Positions 20,062 to 29,579 are shown, numbered from the stretch's first letter. The stretch: DNA of 64,000 nucleotides from Litchfieldia alkalitelluris (GCF_002019645.1 NZ_KV917374.1:4561161-4625160); one strand, 5' to 3'. The notes: generated by a model not told the origin, from the sequence alone. Made by a program: numbers and translations.

Positions 20062-20755
20062 CTAGAAATTTATTTCACCTTCCAATTGATCCGGACTAAT
20101 CACAAGGCACCCATCTTCAGCGACTTCAATAAGTCCCCTTTTTCTCAATTGACTTAAGGTTCGGCTCATTGTTTCTCTTGTCGTTCCAATCATATTTCCT
20201 AATTCTCTGTTCGTAAAATTGGTCGTGATTTTATATTTTTCATCTAGTTGAACACCATTTGACTTACACAAACGTAGCAGCAGCATGATAATCTGTTCGT
20301 AAGTATCCCGGAGAATTTTCTCTTCCAAACGATTTTGAAGGTCGACTAATTTATCACCCAATACTTTAAAAAGCTTCACACAGAGTTCTGGGTATTTAAG
20401 GAGCACACCTTCAAATTGATGAATTGGAATGACGATTAACTCCGCTGTTTCAAGGATTTCTGCGTGTGCAGGAAAAAAGCCTTTTCTAAAAAAACCGGCG
20501 TGTGGAAACATTTCTCCCGCTTCAAGAATCGATACAATTTTGTTCCTTTCCAGAAATATCAGTTTTATGAATTTTCACCATTCCGGACCGAATAAAAAAA
20601 ACACGATCAAGTGGTTCACCTTGCATAAAAACAAATGATCTATTCTTGTATATTCTCATTTGAGAAATCTCAACAATATGATTAATCTCTCCATCTGAAA
20701 GTTGCTTAAAAAGTGAAACACCTTGTAAGTGTTTTTTTATCACCTCTAATTTCAA
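20062..20755 (-). pseudogene. Crp/Fnr family regulator, split by a one-base frameshift
   Basis: The 20522-20755 part encodes the N-terminal cyclic-nucleotide-like sensor domain (TTG start behind GAGGAGCG). The 20062-20511 part encodes the rest of that domain, the dimer helix and the HTH (TNRELGNMIGTTRETMSRTL). Removing one A from the AAAA run at 20538-20541 joins them as GKEQIVSILEAGEMFPHAGF, the expected family sequence, so this is a +1 insertion. Crp/Fnr proteins without Fe-S cysteines, as here, respond to other redox or oxygen cues. It lies next to the usp cluster, which such regulators commonly control. Whether the shift is real or an assembly error is open. Confidence 0.88.
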
Positions 20756-20889
20756 AATAGATCGCTCCTCTACACTTTTATCTAGTTTCTATTTTAGTCG
20801 TATTTAAGATTGTTTAGAGTGAGAAATATCATATAATTAATGATTATTTTTTAGGAAGGTTAGTAAAATTCCATTCCTATGGATGTCTA

Positions 20890-21030
20890 CCCTGAAAAAA
20901 GAAAAGCGGAAGGCGCTCGTTCATCGGCGACAGTCAAAAGACAAGACGGCTAGAAGGTTGCTCTTTAACCTTCTAGATGGATTGACTTATGACCCCGAGC
21001 CGATAGCGCCTGGAGCTAGACACCAAGCTA
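20890..21030 (+). repeat. Bacillaceae-type intergenic repeat (GAAAAGCGGAAGGCG...GGAGCTAGAC)
   Basis: Starts GAAAAGCGGAAGGCGCTCG and ends GCGCCTGGAGCTAGAC, with an internal perfect stem CTAGAAGGTT/AACCTTCTAG. The family is widely seen between Bacillaceae genes. An open frame crossing it is not a gene. A fragment (GAGCCGATGGGGCCCGGAGC) recurs near 34730. Confidence 0.75.
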
Positions 21031-21049
21031 AGTATAAATTACTAACTTT

Positions 21050-21110
21050 TTTCATTCACCATGGTGCGAAATACTTGTTTAGCATGGAAGTCTACCCTGA
21101 AAATAAAATT
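21050..21110 (+). repeat. repeat flanking the IS110 element, left copy
   Basis: CCATGGTGCGAAATACTTG, then GTCTACCCTGAAAATA. A direct, imperfect copy (CCATGGTGCGAAAATTTTTA, GTCTACCCTGAAAATA) lies at 22636-22686 on the other side of the IS. A shorter piece (GTCTACCCTGAAAAAA) is at 20885. Confidence 0.7.
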
Positions 21111-21201
21111 GGCCAGAAGGCAACACTAAATAAAGGGTACCTTTTTGGTTTTTTAAAAAAGTTCCCTACATATATTTGTATCTAAATATTATGGTTGATT
21201 T

Positions 21202-22425
21202 TTAAGCGGACTGTAATGGATGTCTTATTTCGTATCCTAAATTTGTTAAGTGTTTGATAGCTTTTTTCTTTTTCACTTCTAAGGCCTTCTCACTATAGTA
21301 ATTAGAACCAAGTTCTTTGTAACTCTCTTTTCTAGTTAATAAGTGATAAGCAATGACTAAGATTTGATGTGCAATGGCGACTTTTGCTTTGTTGGTACCG
21401 CGTCTTCTTTTTAATCGTTGGTATTTCGCAGCTAAATAACAGTCTTTTTTCCGAGTAGCACTTGAAGCTGATTCAATAAGTGCGCTTCTTAGATATTTAT
21501 TTCCGTCTCTAGTACGTGCTGTTTTTTTTTTACCTGCACTTTCATTTTGTCCTGGAGCCATACCAGCCCATGCTGCTAAATGAGCAGCGCTTGGGAATCT
21601 ACTTAAATCTGGGCCGATTTCTGCAATGATATGTTGAGCTGTTTGAATTGCGATTCCCGGGATAGAATCTAACAGTTCAATTTCATCTTTGTATTCTTTT
21701 AAGCGTTCCTTTATTTCTAGATCCAACATTTCAATTTGCTTTTCTAAATACTCAATGTGATCAAGTTGACCCTTAAGTAGAAATTTCTGATGAGGCCCAA
21801 TTAATCCCTTCAATGAACGTTCTAGAAGATCCATCTTCTTACGAAGCTGCTTCTTTGCTAGTTCCGCTAAGAGTGAAGGGTTAGTCTCACCTTTGATTAG
21901 TTGGCGAAGCATTAGTCGACCAGAAACACCTAAAATATCAGTAGCTACGGAGCTAAGTTTAATGTTTGCTCCTTCCAAGACCTTTTGAATACGATTAGCT
22001 TCCCGGGCACGTTCATCAATTAAACTTCTACGATAACGAACAAGCTCACGCAACTCTCGTTGCTCTCGGTCGGGAATGAAACTCGGTTTTAATAGGCCGT
22101 GTTTTAAAAGATCTGCAATCCACTCTGCATCTTTGACATCTGTTTTACGGCCAGGAACTTGTTTAATGTGCTGCGCATTAACCACGTAAGTTTGAAGAGA
22201 AGGTTCCAATTCTAATAGATTATAAATTGGTTTCCAGTACACGCCAGTGCTTTCCATTGCTACATGAGTACACTTATTTGACTGAATCCAGTCTACTAGT
22301 AAAAGAAGGTCATCGGTCATCGTTCCGAAGGTACGAACTTCTTTACTCTTTGGTGTTAAAATACAAGCTGTAATTGATTTCTTGTGGACATCCATTCCAC
22401 ATACATATTTGCTAATAATCTGCAT
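21202..22425 (-). CDS. IS110 family transposase (DEDD, RNA-guided type)
   Basis: 407 aa with an N-terminal RuvC-like DEDD domain and a C-terminal transposase_20 domain. Visible catalytic residues are Asp12 (CGMDVHKKS), Glu58 (VAMESTG), and Asp96 and Asp99 (KTDVKDAEW). The C-terminal block [18 protein letters not shown] and [16 protein letters not shown] carries the conserved Ser region that acts in strand exchange. It is full-length and apparently intact. Family members have been shown to use a bridge RNA from the element's non-coding end to choose donor and target. Confidence 0.95.
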   Translation of the reverse strand: MQIISKYVCGMDVHKKSITACILTPKSKEVRTFGTMTDDLLLLVDWIQSNKCTHVAMESTGVYWKPIYNLLELEPSLQTYVVNAQHIKQVPGRKTDVKDAEWIADLLKHGLLKPSFIPDREQRELRELVRYRRSLIDERAREANRIQKVLEGANIKLSSVATDILGVSGRLMLRQLIKGETNPSLLAELAKKQLRKKMDLLERSLKGLIGPHQKFLLKGQLDHIEYLEKQIEMLDLEIKERLKEYKDEIELLDSIPGIAIQTAQHIIAEIGPDLSRFPSAAHLAAWAGMAPGQNESAGKKKTARTRDGNKYLRSALIESASSATRKKDCYLAAKYQRLKRRRGTNKAKVAIAHQILVIAYHLLTRKESYKELGSNYYSEKALEVKKKKAIKHLTNLGYEIRHPLQSA

Positions 22426-22439
22426 GAAACAATCACCTA

Positions 22440-22620
22440 CCCAATATTATAGGAACAATGATTATTAAACGGCAGCTTATTGTGTGATCTACCCTACGTG
22501 CTTCTCAAATGAGAGCGACAAAACATGGTACACTTACTAACCGCGGTCCGTCTACCCAACGAGCTCAAGACATCAAGACATCCCGACCTCTACTAATAAT
22601 CATTGTATTAACTTTATGGG
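22440..22620 (-). ncRNA. candidate bridge RNA region of the IS110 element
   Basis: In IS110-group elements the bridge RNA is encoded upstream of the transposase. This ~180-nt stretch on the minus strand is bounded by the complementary pair ACAATGATTATTA / TAATAATCATTGT, has internal self-complementarity and lacks an open frame. The boundaries and the guide loops are inferred. Confidence 0.45.
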
Positions 22621-22631
22621 CGGGAACGCAT

Positions 22632-22830
22632 ATTTTCATGCGCCATGGTGCGAAAATTTTTAGCATTGGGGTCTACCCTGAAAATACCAGGGTTGTGAGT
22701 TGCATTCACTGCGATCCACCTGCTTTCCGCGAGGCAGTCCGTGAGCCTCGTCGCTTTTGGTTCCTGCGGGGTCTCACGAGACCGCTAAATCCCGCAGGAG
22801 TCAGGTGGCTCTTCGCTCATTCAACACAAG
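22632..22830 (+). repeat. composite dispersed repeat right of the IS
   Basis: Contains the right copy of the CCATGGTGCGAAA...CTACCCTGAAAATA repeat (22636-22686), then a GC-rich palindromic repeat (TGCGATCCACCTGCTTTCCG, TCCTGCGGGG, CCCGCAGGAGTCAGGTGG). These GC-rich units are a known type of Bacillaceae intergenic repeat and contrast with the surrounding A+T-rich DNA. An open frame across it is not a gene. Confidence 0.65.
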
Positions 22831-22934
22831 GTGAGTACGCATTTTCATCCTCCATGATGGAAATACTCATTTGCATAAAGGTCTCCTCTTAAAATACTTA
22901 GTCTCAGAATCCCCCTCTTTTAGCTTAGCAACTG

Positions 22935-22968
22935 GATCATAGAGGGCCTATGATTCACTTCGTCCTTG
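22935..22968 (+). repeat. dispersed copy of the hairpin-array flank
   Basis: ATAGAGGGCCTATGATTCAC followed by TTCGTCCTTG, nearly identical to 12114-12148, but here without an adjacent array. This suggests that the flank moves or is duplicated independently. Confidence 0.6.
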
Positions 22969-23101
22969 ATTTTACTTTCGCAACTGTATCAAAAACACCG
23001 GAATCACCTAAATCACTACTCATTATAAGCAATCATTAAGCAAACATTTTTATGCTCAATGGTCGTTTTTTTTAGTATCGAGGACTACCAAAACTTCCAC
23101 A

Positions 23102-23130
23102 TTAAAAAGCCACCCATATTGGTGGCTTTT
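23102..23130 (-). terminator. terminator of the ycgRQ-like operon
   Basis: AAAAAGCCACC and GGTGGCTTTT pair around CATATT, just downstream of the 23134 stop on the minus strand. Confidence 0.8.
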
Positions 23131-23133
23131 CAT

Positions 23134-24090
23134 TTAATAGTATTCATATATATAAGGTTCTTTTGGCTGTTCAATAATCTCTAACTCCGAAATTTGAAGA
23201 TATGGTAATATCCAATCATTATATTCTGTTGTTGTAATCGTTCCCTTTGCTCGAATCCATTGATCATTTTCTAGCTCCTTTACCAAATCACCTGTTGAAA
23301 GTGTTCCATAGATCGAGGCATCAGCTACACAGCATGAAAGACCGAATCTAGCAATAACAATCTGATCTTTAGTAAAATCTAGTTCTCGGTATACAAAACC
23401 AACAATCTCAAGTTCTTTTCCAACAAACTGATCTACATTACTGTCAATGATATTCATAATAGGAATATATTTATCCTCTGATACAATAATTGTATCTTGT
23501 TTTAATAGCTCTTCTTTGAGCTCATCATAATATTCCTGAGGCACTTCTTGAACTTCAAATCCCTCAGGATGCTCTAAGGGAATCTCTTCTTCACCATATG
23601 CAGCTTCTAGGTCATTCATATACTCATCAGGATTCTCTAAATATGCTTCTGCTCTTGATAGATCTCTTTCTTTTAAGGCTGCTGCTTCCTCTGGACTTGG
23701 AGGTTTTGTATACAGCCCCGAGCCATACTTAATCCCTCTTGTTTCAATCACTGAGCTATCTAACACATTATCAGCAAAGGTAAAACCTGTAACGATAGGA
23801 ATAATAAACACTGAATATAGAAGTACCGATCTAATTGGAGACCCTTTTACATGATCATGATCAATTCCACAACCACAGTGAACCTCATCCTCTTTTTTAG
23901 AACCACTTCTCCAAATTTGAATAACTCCTAATACAAAAAAGGTGATCGTAGCAAAATAAATAAATGGCATCATCCTTGGCGCAATAAAGTTGATAATATC
24001 TCCTGTTAGAATGAGCTTAAACATAAGCATCGTAAAGCCAATTAAAATGATGCCACGGATATATAGATGAAAATGTTGATCTCGGTTCAA
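23134..24090 (-). CDS. ycgQ: TIGR03943 family permease subunit (YcgQ-like)
   Basis: Three or four N-terminal hydrophobic helices with an intervening Cys/His cluster (HCGCGIDHDH near 70-80) precede a long soluble domain (about 125-318) ending in a conserved region with a Cys-Cys motif (GLSCCVADASIYGTL). This is the family of B. subtilis YcgQ, always next to a YcgR-type permease. The Cys/His cluster suggests metal binding. TTG start behind GGGAGGGG; it follows the permease gene after 14 bp, so the two form one operon. Confidence 0.85.
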   Translation of the reverse strand: MNRDQHFHLYIRGIILIGFTMLMFKLILTGDIINFIAPRMMPFIYFATITFFVLGVIQIWRSGSKKEDEVHCGCGIDHDHVKGSPIRSVLLYSVFIIPIVTGFTFADNVLDSSVIETRGIKYGSGLYTKPPSPEEAAALKERDLSRAEAYLENPDEYMNDLEAAYGEEEIPLEHPEGFEVQEVPQEYYDELKEELLKQDTIIVSEDKYIPIMNIIDSNVDQFVGKELEIVGFVYRELDFTKDQIVIARFGLSCCVADASIYGTLSTGDLVKELENDQWIRAKGTITTTEYNDWILPYLQISELEIIEQPKEPYIYEYY

Positions 24091-24104
24091 TTATATCCCC
24101 TCCC

Positions 24105-25115
24105 TTACACTAAGAAAAAATGCTGATAAATTAATATTGAAATGTAGACAACACTAGTGACAACAACCATAAACCAAATGACAAATTTCGCTTTAAAATA
24201 GGCAAAAAGCATAATCGTATTTTTTAAATCTAACATTGGTCCATATACTAAGAAAGCTAGAATTGAACCAGCTGTAAAAGTATTGCCAAACGACGATGCC
24301 ACAAAAGCATCTGCTTCAGAACAAAGTGATAGAACATAAGCAAACACCATCATCACCAATGGGCCTGTAAAATCATTCGATCCAATTGCTAGAAGTATGT
24401 TTCGGTCCAGAAAGGTTTGAAATAAACTAGCAATGAAGGCACCCATTATTAAATACTTTCCCATTTCAAAAAACTCGTCGCTCGCATGAAAAAAGGTGGA
24501 TTTCCATTTATTTGTAAAAATCTGTTCTGAATCCTTGTCTCTACCAGACAACTCTTCCCTGCTCCAGCGGATTTGATCCTTATTTTTAAAGACTAAATAT
24601 AAGATTAAACCAATAAGTATTGATAGAACAAACGCAAAACCCATTCTCGCATAAACAATCTCAAGATTAGCCTGAAAAGCATAGTACGTAGAGGCAAACA
24701 CAACTGGATTCAAGATAGGAGCTCCAACTAGAAAGACAACCCCAACATGAAGTGGCATTCCTTTTTTGATTAAACGTCGTACAATTGGAACGATCGCACA
24801 TTCACATATTGGAAAAATAGCACCTAAAAGGGCTGCTGGTATTAAGGCTGCAAACGCATTTTTAGGAATATATCGTTGCAGCCACTCTTCTGACACGAAC
24901 GTTTGAATCAATGCCGAAATAAAAACACCCAATAATATGAACGGTATTGCCTCTAAAACAATACTAAGAAAAATTGTATTAACATTTAACCAATCTCTCG
25001 GTATATTAAACTCGTTTATTTTAGTGAAATCCACAAACAAAAATAGAAAGATAAATAGGACAATCAAGGCTAGTCCAATGATATCTTTTACTATTGTATT
25101 AAGAGAACCTCTCAT
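24105..25115 (-). CDS. ycgR: PF03773 permease (YcgR-like)
   Basis: About eight transmembrane helices, with the family motif GAIFPICECAIVPIVRRLI (Cys104, Cys106) and GAPILNPVVFAST; the second half repeats it around SEADAFVASSFGNTF. It belongs to the same superfamily as the ArsP-type permease at 10008, but its partner is a YcgQ-type protein instead of small Cys-rich proteins. The substrate is unknown. ATG follows TAGGAGACAG. It is the first gene of the two-gene operon. I see no clear operator in 25116-25319. Confidence 0.85.
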   Translation of the reverse strand: MRGSLNTIVKDIIGLALIVLFIFLFLFVDFTKINEFNIPRDWLNVNTIFLSIVLEAIPFILLGVFISALIQTFVSEEWLQRYIPKNAFAALIPAALLGAIFPICECAIVPIVRRLIKKGMPLHVGVVFLVGAPILNPVVFASTYYAFQANLEIVYARMGFAFVLSILIGLILYLVFKNKDQIRWSREELSGRDKDSEQIFTNKWKSTFFHASDEFFEMGKYLIMGAFIASLFQTFLDRNILLAIGSNDFTGPLVMMVFAYVLSLCSEADAFVASSFGNTFTAGSILAFLVYGPMLDLKNTIMLFAYFKAKFVIWFMVVVTSVVYISILIYQHFFLV

Positions 25116-25319
25116 ATCTGTCTCCTATCCAAAAAATATTTTTCCAAACTAATCTTACAGACAGGTTCAAAGCACGTCCATTCCAAAATTTTCCACCTAA
25201 CTTTTTAATCGGCTGTTTTCGTAAACTTTGGCTTTTGAAAGGTCTTATAAATTCACTATAAACTAAAATACATCATTTACTTTAAACTAGGTCAATCAAG
25301 TCCTTTCAGATAAAACAAT

Positions 25320-26657
25320 TTAAAGAAATGAATCTCTTAGTTTAGGGACGAACAACCATAGAAAGATAGATCTTGATAAACTAAAAAGGACAAAGGCAAT
25401 CCATATTCCGTCGTTTTCATAATAAGGAACAAAAACAGTAAGTGCTATGATAAAGACAATTAAGGCTAGACTAATTGAATTCCTTATTTCCCCTGCTCTT
25501 GTCGCACCTGAAAAGATACCCTCTAATTGAAGACCCCAGAATCCAAAGATCGGGAAGATAATCACCCAAAACAATACTTGCGAAGCCACTTCATTTACCT
25601 CTGCATTTGGAGTAAATATGCCCAGGATAGCTGTTCCGCTAAAAATAATAGTCATTGAAAGGAAAACTGCTGTAATCAGACCCCATATTGCCGATAAGGC
25701 TAAAACTTGTTTATATAATAGCTGATTTTTTTCAGCAATGGCCCTTCCCGTGAGGATACTTGAGGCATTAGCAAATCCACCAAAGAAGTAAGCCATAATG
25801 TAATGAATTTGAAGTAAAATGGCATTTGCTGCAAGTGTAACTTCACCCATTTTCGCACCTTCTTTTGTAAAAAGAAAAGTCATAGTAAGCAAACAAATCG
25901 TCCTTAAAAAGAGGTCCCGGTTCATTTGTAGCATTCTGATGAAAGGTTTAGAGTCGAAGATTGAGCGCAGGACTGAAGGTGAAATCATCAAAGATCGACT
26001 TTTTAAAATTAGAAGTAAACCAAGTATAACTGCACTTATCTCAGATATTAACGTAGCTGTTGCTACTCCTTTTACTCCGAATCCTAGACCTAGAACAAAC
26101 ACAATATCTAAAACAATATTTAAACCATTCATAAATAGTTGGATATACAAGGTCTGTCTTATTTTTGACATTCCCATCATCCAACCAATCATTACATAGC
26201 TAGCTAGTGTAAAAGGGGCACCCCAGATTCGAATATAAAAATAAGATTTTGTTTGTTCAGAAACTGCTTCAGTTGTCCCCATTAGTGAAAGGGCTGAAGA
26301 AACAATTGGGTATTGAAATAAGATAAATATGATTCCGAACAACGCAGCGATTAGCATGGGCCGAATAAATGCCAGGGATTGTTCCTGTTCTGCGCCAAAT
26401 GCTTGTGCGGTAAATCCCGTTGTACTTACCCGGAGAAAACCTAATAACCAGTACATAATATTAAAAATAAGGGAACCAACTGCTACCCCACCTATTAAAC
26501 TTGGATTAGATAGCTGCCCAACAACAGCAGTATCCACGGCTCCTAAAATGGGAGTTGATAACCCTGAAATGACTAAGGGGATAGCAAGAATTAAATAGCT
26601 TCGATGGTTTAATAATGCATGAAATTTAGGTTGCTCAACTACTTCTACTTGTCTCAT
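25320..26657 (-). CDS. MATE family efflux transporter (DinF-like)
   Basis: A twelve-helix Na+- or H+-coupled multidrug exporter of 445 aa. Both MATE halves are visible: the N-terminal AIPLVISGLSTPILGAVDTAVVGQL and the second half starting near 240 with FLRTICLLTMTFLFTKEGAK. The sequence fits the DinF branch. I choose ATG 26655-26657 (MRQVEVVEQ), preceded by AAGGAGAG; a longer frame to 26705 has no such site. It appears monocistronic. Confidence 0.88.
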   Translation of the reverse strand: MRQVEVVEQPKFHALLNHRSYLILAIPLVISGLSTPILGAVDTAVVGQLSNPSLIGGVAVGSLIFNIMYWLLGFLRVSTTGFTAQAFGAEQEQSLAFIRPMLIAALFGIIFILFQYPIVSSALSLMGTTEAVSEQTKSYFYIRIWGAPFTLASYVMIGWMMGMSKIRQTLYIQLFMNGLNIVLDIVFVLGLGFGVKGVATATLISEISAVILGLLLILKSRSLMISPSVLRSIFDSKPFIRMLQMNRDLFLRTICLLTMTFLFTKEGAKMGEVTLAANAILLQIHYIMAYFFGGFANASSILTGRAIAEKNQLLYKQVLALSAIWGLITAVFLSMTIIFSGTAILGIFTPNAEVNEVASQVLFWVIIFPIFGFWGLQLEGIFSGATRAGEIRNSISLALIVFIIALTVFVPYYENDGIWIAFVLFSLSRSIFLWLFVPKLRDSFL

Positions 26658-26705
26658 ATTTCTCTCCTTGAAACTAGTGTGGTGGTACTTGTATGTACAA
26701 AACAT

Positions 26706-27126
26706 CTAAAACTGATCAGTTATATAAAAATTTATTAAAACCTAGACTTTCAGCATATTGCCCTTTAAATTTATTGAATTATTATGGATGAAAGCTTCAT
26801 AAAGAAATCTGCAAATAGGAATTATTACGATTAATATCATATTTTATTCTACTTCATAAGGCAACCTTTTTTTAATAAGAAAAGATGAAAATAATTTAAA
26901 CTAAATAAGATTTCCTTTGTCTTGAAACGGAATAATATTACTAAGATATCAATGTACCTCCTTGAACCTAATAAGTAATATGAATGATTATCTGAGGAAG
27001 TAATTGCCAACGTCACTTTTAAGTTATTGCAGCTACATTTATTAGCGCCAAGTCCGATGACATTTTTTCCAGTCATAAAGTAAATAATATATTCAACATA
27101 CATTCTTTAAACAGGGAGGATTTAAG
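26706..27126. other. gene-free gap
   Basis: About 420 bp, very A+T-rich. A minus-strand frame at 26849-27103 has no ribosome binding site and an atypical composition, so it is not called. The end of the gap holds the GGGAGG site of the next gene. Confidence 0.5.
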
Positions 27127-27969
27127 TTGAATGAGCACTTAATCCAAAAGAAACATATAAAAATTGGAGAAATCAATGTCTTCTGTGAATATCTCTTGAA
27201 TGAAAAACCTCCGATTGTATTAATTCATGGTTTTGTATCATCAACATTCACTTTTAATCGGCTAATTCCCTTATTAGCAAAACATTTTTCGGTATTAGCT
27301 ATCGACTTGCCAGGCTTTGGTCAAAGTGAAAAATCAAAGAAGTTTATTTACTCCTTTGACCAGTATTCAAATATAATTGTTGAATGTATTAAGCACTTTA
27401 ACCTCAGAAAGGTATTGCTTGTAGGCCACTCTATGGGTGGTCAAGTTGCCTTATATACAGCTCGAAAGGCACCAAATAATATTTCGAGGATAATACTATT
27501 ATGTAGTTCAGGATATTTAAAAAGAGCAAGTAAATGGTTAATACTTCTTTCCCATATCCCCTATTTCAGTCTCTTTATCAAATATTATATAAAATACAAA
27601 GGGGTCCAAAATAGTCTAAGGAACGTATTTTATCATCAACATTATATTACAGAAGAAGTAATTAATGAGTTTGGAAAACCGTTAAAAGAAGTGGATTTCT
27701 ATCACGCACTTTGTCGTTTTATTCGTCACCGGGAGGGTGATTTAACAAAAGAACAACTGAAAGAAATATCTGTTCCCACACTGTTGCTTTGGGGAGAAAA
27801 TGATAAAGTGGTCCCACTAAAAACTGGACAACAATTAGTACAGGACTTACCAATAGCAAACTTAATCACCTACAATAAGACAGGGCATCTTCTAACATTT
27901 GAACGAACACGTGAAGTATTCGAACAGATTCTCGCATTTAGTTCTGATGGTCGTTTAAGCCCCGACTAA
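27127..27969 (+). CDS. alpha/beta hydrolase, 280 aa
   Basis: Canonical alpha/beta-hydrolase with the oxyanion motif VLIHGF (near 34), the nucleophile elbow GHSMGG (Ser near 100), the acid LLLWGENDKV and the catalytic His in TGHLLTFE. The substrate is unknown; epoxide hydrolase- or MhpC-like enzymes have this form. Translation starts at TTG (27127-27129) behind GGGAGG; no in-frame ATG lies nearby. It is monocistronic. Confidence 0.88.
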   Translation: MNEHLIQKKHIKIGEINVFCEYLLNEKPPIVLIHGFVSSTFTFNRLIPLLAKHFSVLAIDLPGFGQSEKSKKFIYSFDQYSNIIVECIKHFNLRKVLLVGHSMGGQVALYTARKAPNNISRIILLCSSGYLKRASKWLILLSHIPYFSLFIKYYIKYKGVQNSLRNVFYHQHYITEEVINEFGKPLKEVDFYHALCRFIRHREGDLTKEQLKEISVPTLLLWGENDKVVPLKTGQQLVQDLPIANLITYNKTGHLLTFERTREVFEQILAFSSDGRLSPD

Positions 27970-28171
27970 TTAAAAAGCTACTTAATCCAATTAGTTCTGT
28001 TTTCTGTCCCCCATCGAAAATGCATCTTAATTTGTACTGGCTGTTATATCTGTTTTTTGGCAAATAATAATTTTGGCTACCTGTTAAACTAACGTCCCTC
28101 AAAGCTCTGTTCGCTTCCCAACATAAAAGAGCGGACCTTCTGGGAATCAGATAAGGGAATCAGAAAGTTAG

Positions 28172-28375
28172 ATAAATAAGCGGAAAAACTTCTCTTAATT
28201 AGAAAATAGCACTAAAAACAGCTTAAATAGGCGGAAGAATTCCGCCTATTTAAGCAAAAAACGTAAAAATGCGATATTATCATTTGCTTAAACGGAAAAT
28301 TTCCGCTTATATACCCAAGCTGAGCTCTATTCAGCCGTCTAAGCGGAAAATCTCCGTTTATTTTTAAATTTTCGT
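28172..28375 (+). repeat. palindrome-rich dispersed repeat, family B copy 1
   Basis: Begins ATAAATAAGCGGAAAAAC and ends GCGGAAAATCTCCGTTTATT, with internal AGGCGGAAGAATTCCGCCTA, a perfect palindrome. Its order of motifs matches 41110-41319 (same orientation) and 45644-45843 (inverted). It is non-coding. The upstream 28080-28170 part has short GGGAATCAG motifs like the hairpin arrays. Confidence 0.7.
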
Positions 28376-28483
28376 AAGATCTTGGAGGTGAAAGGTGGGG
28401 AGGACGACAGCTATTGAAGACAATTTCCCTATCCCTATAGAAATTTCTATTATGTTATTCCCACCCAAATAGTTTTACATCAA

Positions 28484-28530
28484 TAAAAAATGAGTGCCAA
28501 TCTTATCTAAAAAATGGCACTCATTTTGAC
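28484..28530. terminator. bidirectional terminator
   Basis: AAAATGAGTGCCA and TGGCACTCATTTT form a 13-bp stem with A and T runs on both sides. It lies between the plus-strand hydrolase and the minus-strand antiporter and probably serves the antiporter. Confidence 0.8.
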
Positions 28531-28586
28531 TTACATTTTTAATGTTTTTGATAGAAAGCGTACCCTTTTAAAATGTAGCTTTCTAA

Positions 28587-29555
28587 TTAATTTCTAATAA
28601 TAATGAAAACCATATAAATAATATATGCAATTGCAAGAATTACACCTTCAATCTTGCCAATCTTATGATTCGTTCGAGAAAATATAAGTATTGTTATAGT
28701 TAAAGCGATCATAAGTAATACATCCGTGAATATTTTACTATCAACTGCAAGAGGTGAGATAATTGATGCTGTACCAAGTACAAATAAAATGTTAAATATA
28801 TTACTTCCGACAATATTTCCAAGTGCTATTTCACTCTCTTTTTTAATGGCAGCTGTTATTGAGGTAATTAATTCTGGCAGTGATGTACCTACTGCAACAA
28901 TCGTTAATCCAACTAGTGTCTCACTCATTCCAAAGGAATATGCGATCTTAGTCGCATTGTCGACAACAACATCTCCACCAAAAATAATGGCCGCCAATCC
29001 TCCAAGAGTAAACAAAATATTCTTACCCCATGAGACATTCTCTACCTTTGTAGAATCATTATTCTTGTTAGCTAAACCTTTTTCCCTATCTTGTCTTGCA
29101 ACCTCAAATATATAATATAAAAAGATTGCAAAGAAAAGTAAGAAAATGAATCCGTCACTTCTAGTAATGAAGTTAGCACCTAACATTTGAAGACTAACAT
29201 CACTAATCAATACTAGTAAAGCGACACTTGCTAACAACGTAAAAGGGATTTCTTTTCGGATAGTTACACTTTCTACTTTTAATGGATTAATTAAAGCTGT
29301 AAGCCCGACAACAAAAGTAATATTGAATATATTACTACCAACCACGTTCCCTATTGCTACTCCTGCATTATCCTCAAGGGCTGCAACTATACTTACAGTA
29401 GCTTCTGGTGAGCTTGTTCCAAAAGCAACAATCGTTAAGCCGATTAATAATGGGGAAACATTTAGAGCTCTTGCAATTTTTGATGATCCTTCCACGAAAA
29501 AGTCTGCCCCTTTTATTAGAAGAGCAAAACCAATTAACAAAAAAAGATAAGTCAT
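28587..29555 (-). CDS. calcium/sodium antiporter (CaCA family, YrbG-like)
   Basis: A cation/Ca2+ exchanger with two inverted alpha-repeats: GTSSPEATVSIVAAL...GNVVGSNIFNI in the first half and GTSLPELITSITAA...GNIVGSNIFNILF in the second, containing the ion-binding Glu and Asn residues. It has ten predicted helices. The start at ATG 29553-29555 (MTYLFLLIGFALL) has AAAGGATG upstream; longer frames up to 29579 lack a good site. It is monocistronic. Confidence 0.9.
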   Translation of the reverse strand: MTYLFLLIGFALLIKGADFFVEGSSKIARALNVSPLLIGLTIVAFGTSSPEATVSIVAALEDNAGVAIGNVVGSNIFNITFVVGLTALINPLKVESVTIRKEIPFTLLASVALLVLISDVSLQMLGANFITRSDGFIFLLFFAIFLYYIFEVARQDREKGLANKNNDSTKVENVSWGKNILFTLGGLAAIIFGGDVVVDNATKIAYSFGMSETLVGLTIVAVGTSLPELITSITAAIKKESEIALGNIVGSNIFNILFVLGTASIISPLAVDSKIFTDVLLMIALTITILIFSRTNHKIGKIEGVILAIAYIIYMVFIIIRN

Positions 29556-29579
29556 ATTTTTCATCCTTTCACAACACAA

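Larger units (their letters stand above)
21190..22620 (-). mobile_element. IS110-family insertion sequence
   Basis: One transposase gene with little sequence after its stop and about 190 bp of conserved-looking non-coding sequence before it, the layout of IS110-group elements. There are no terminal inverted repeats, as expected for the family. The non-coding part holds the pair AACAATGATTATTA (22453 region) and TAATAATCATTGT (22592 region). Exact ends are not decided. It lies between two direct copies of a dispersed repeat. Confidence 0.75.

Noticed and set aside
20522-20560. Second selenocysteine candidate at the TGA in the crp/fnr frame
   Set aside because: The reading frame changes there; a one-base deletion explains the family sequence, whereas reading through TGA does not.
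20883-21185. Open frame of 100 codons
   Set aside because: It runs across a known type of intergenic repeat; composition and lack of ribosome binding site argue against a gene.
22509-22892. Open frame of 127 codons
   Set aside because: It covers the IS110 non-coding end and GC-rich dispersed repeats.
26849-27103. Minus-strand frame of 84 codons
   Set aside because: No ribosome binding site, atypical composition, and overlap with the promoter region of the hydrolase gene.
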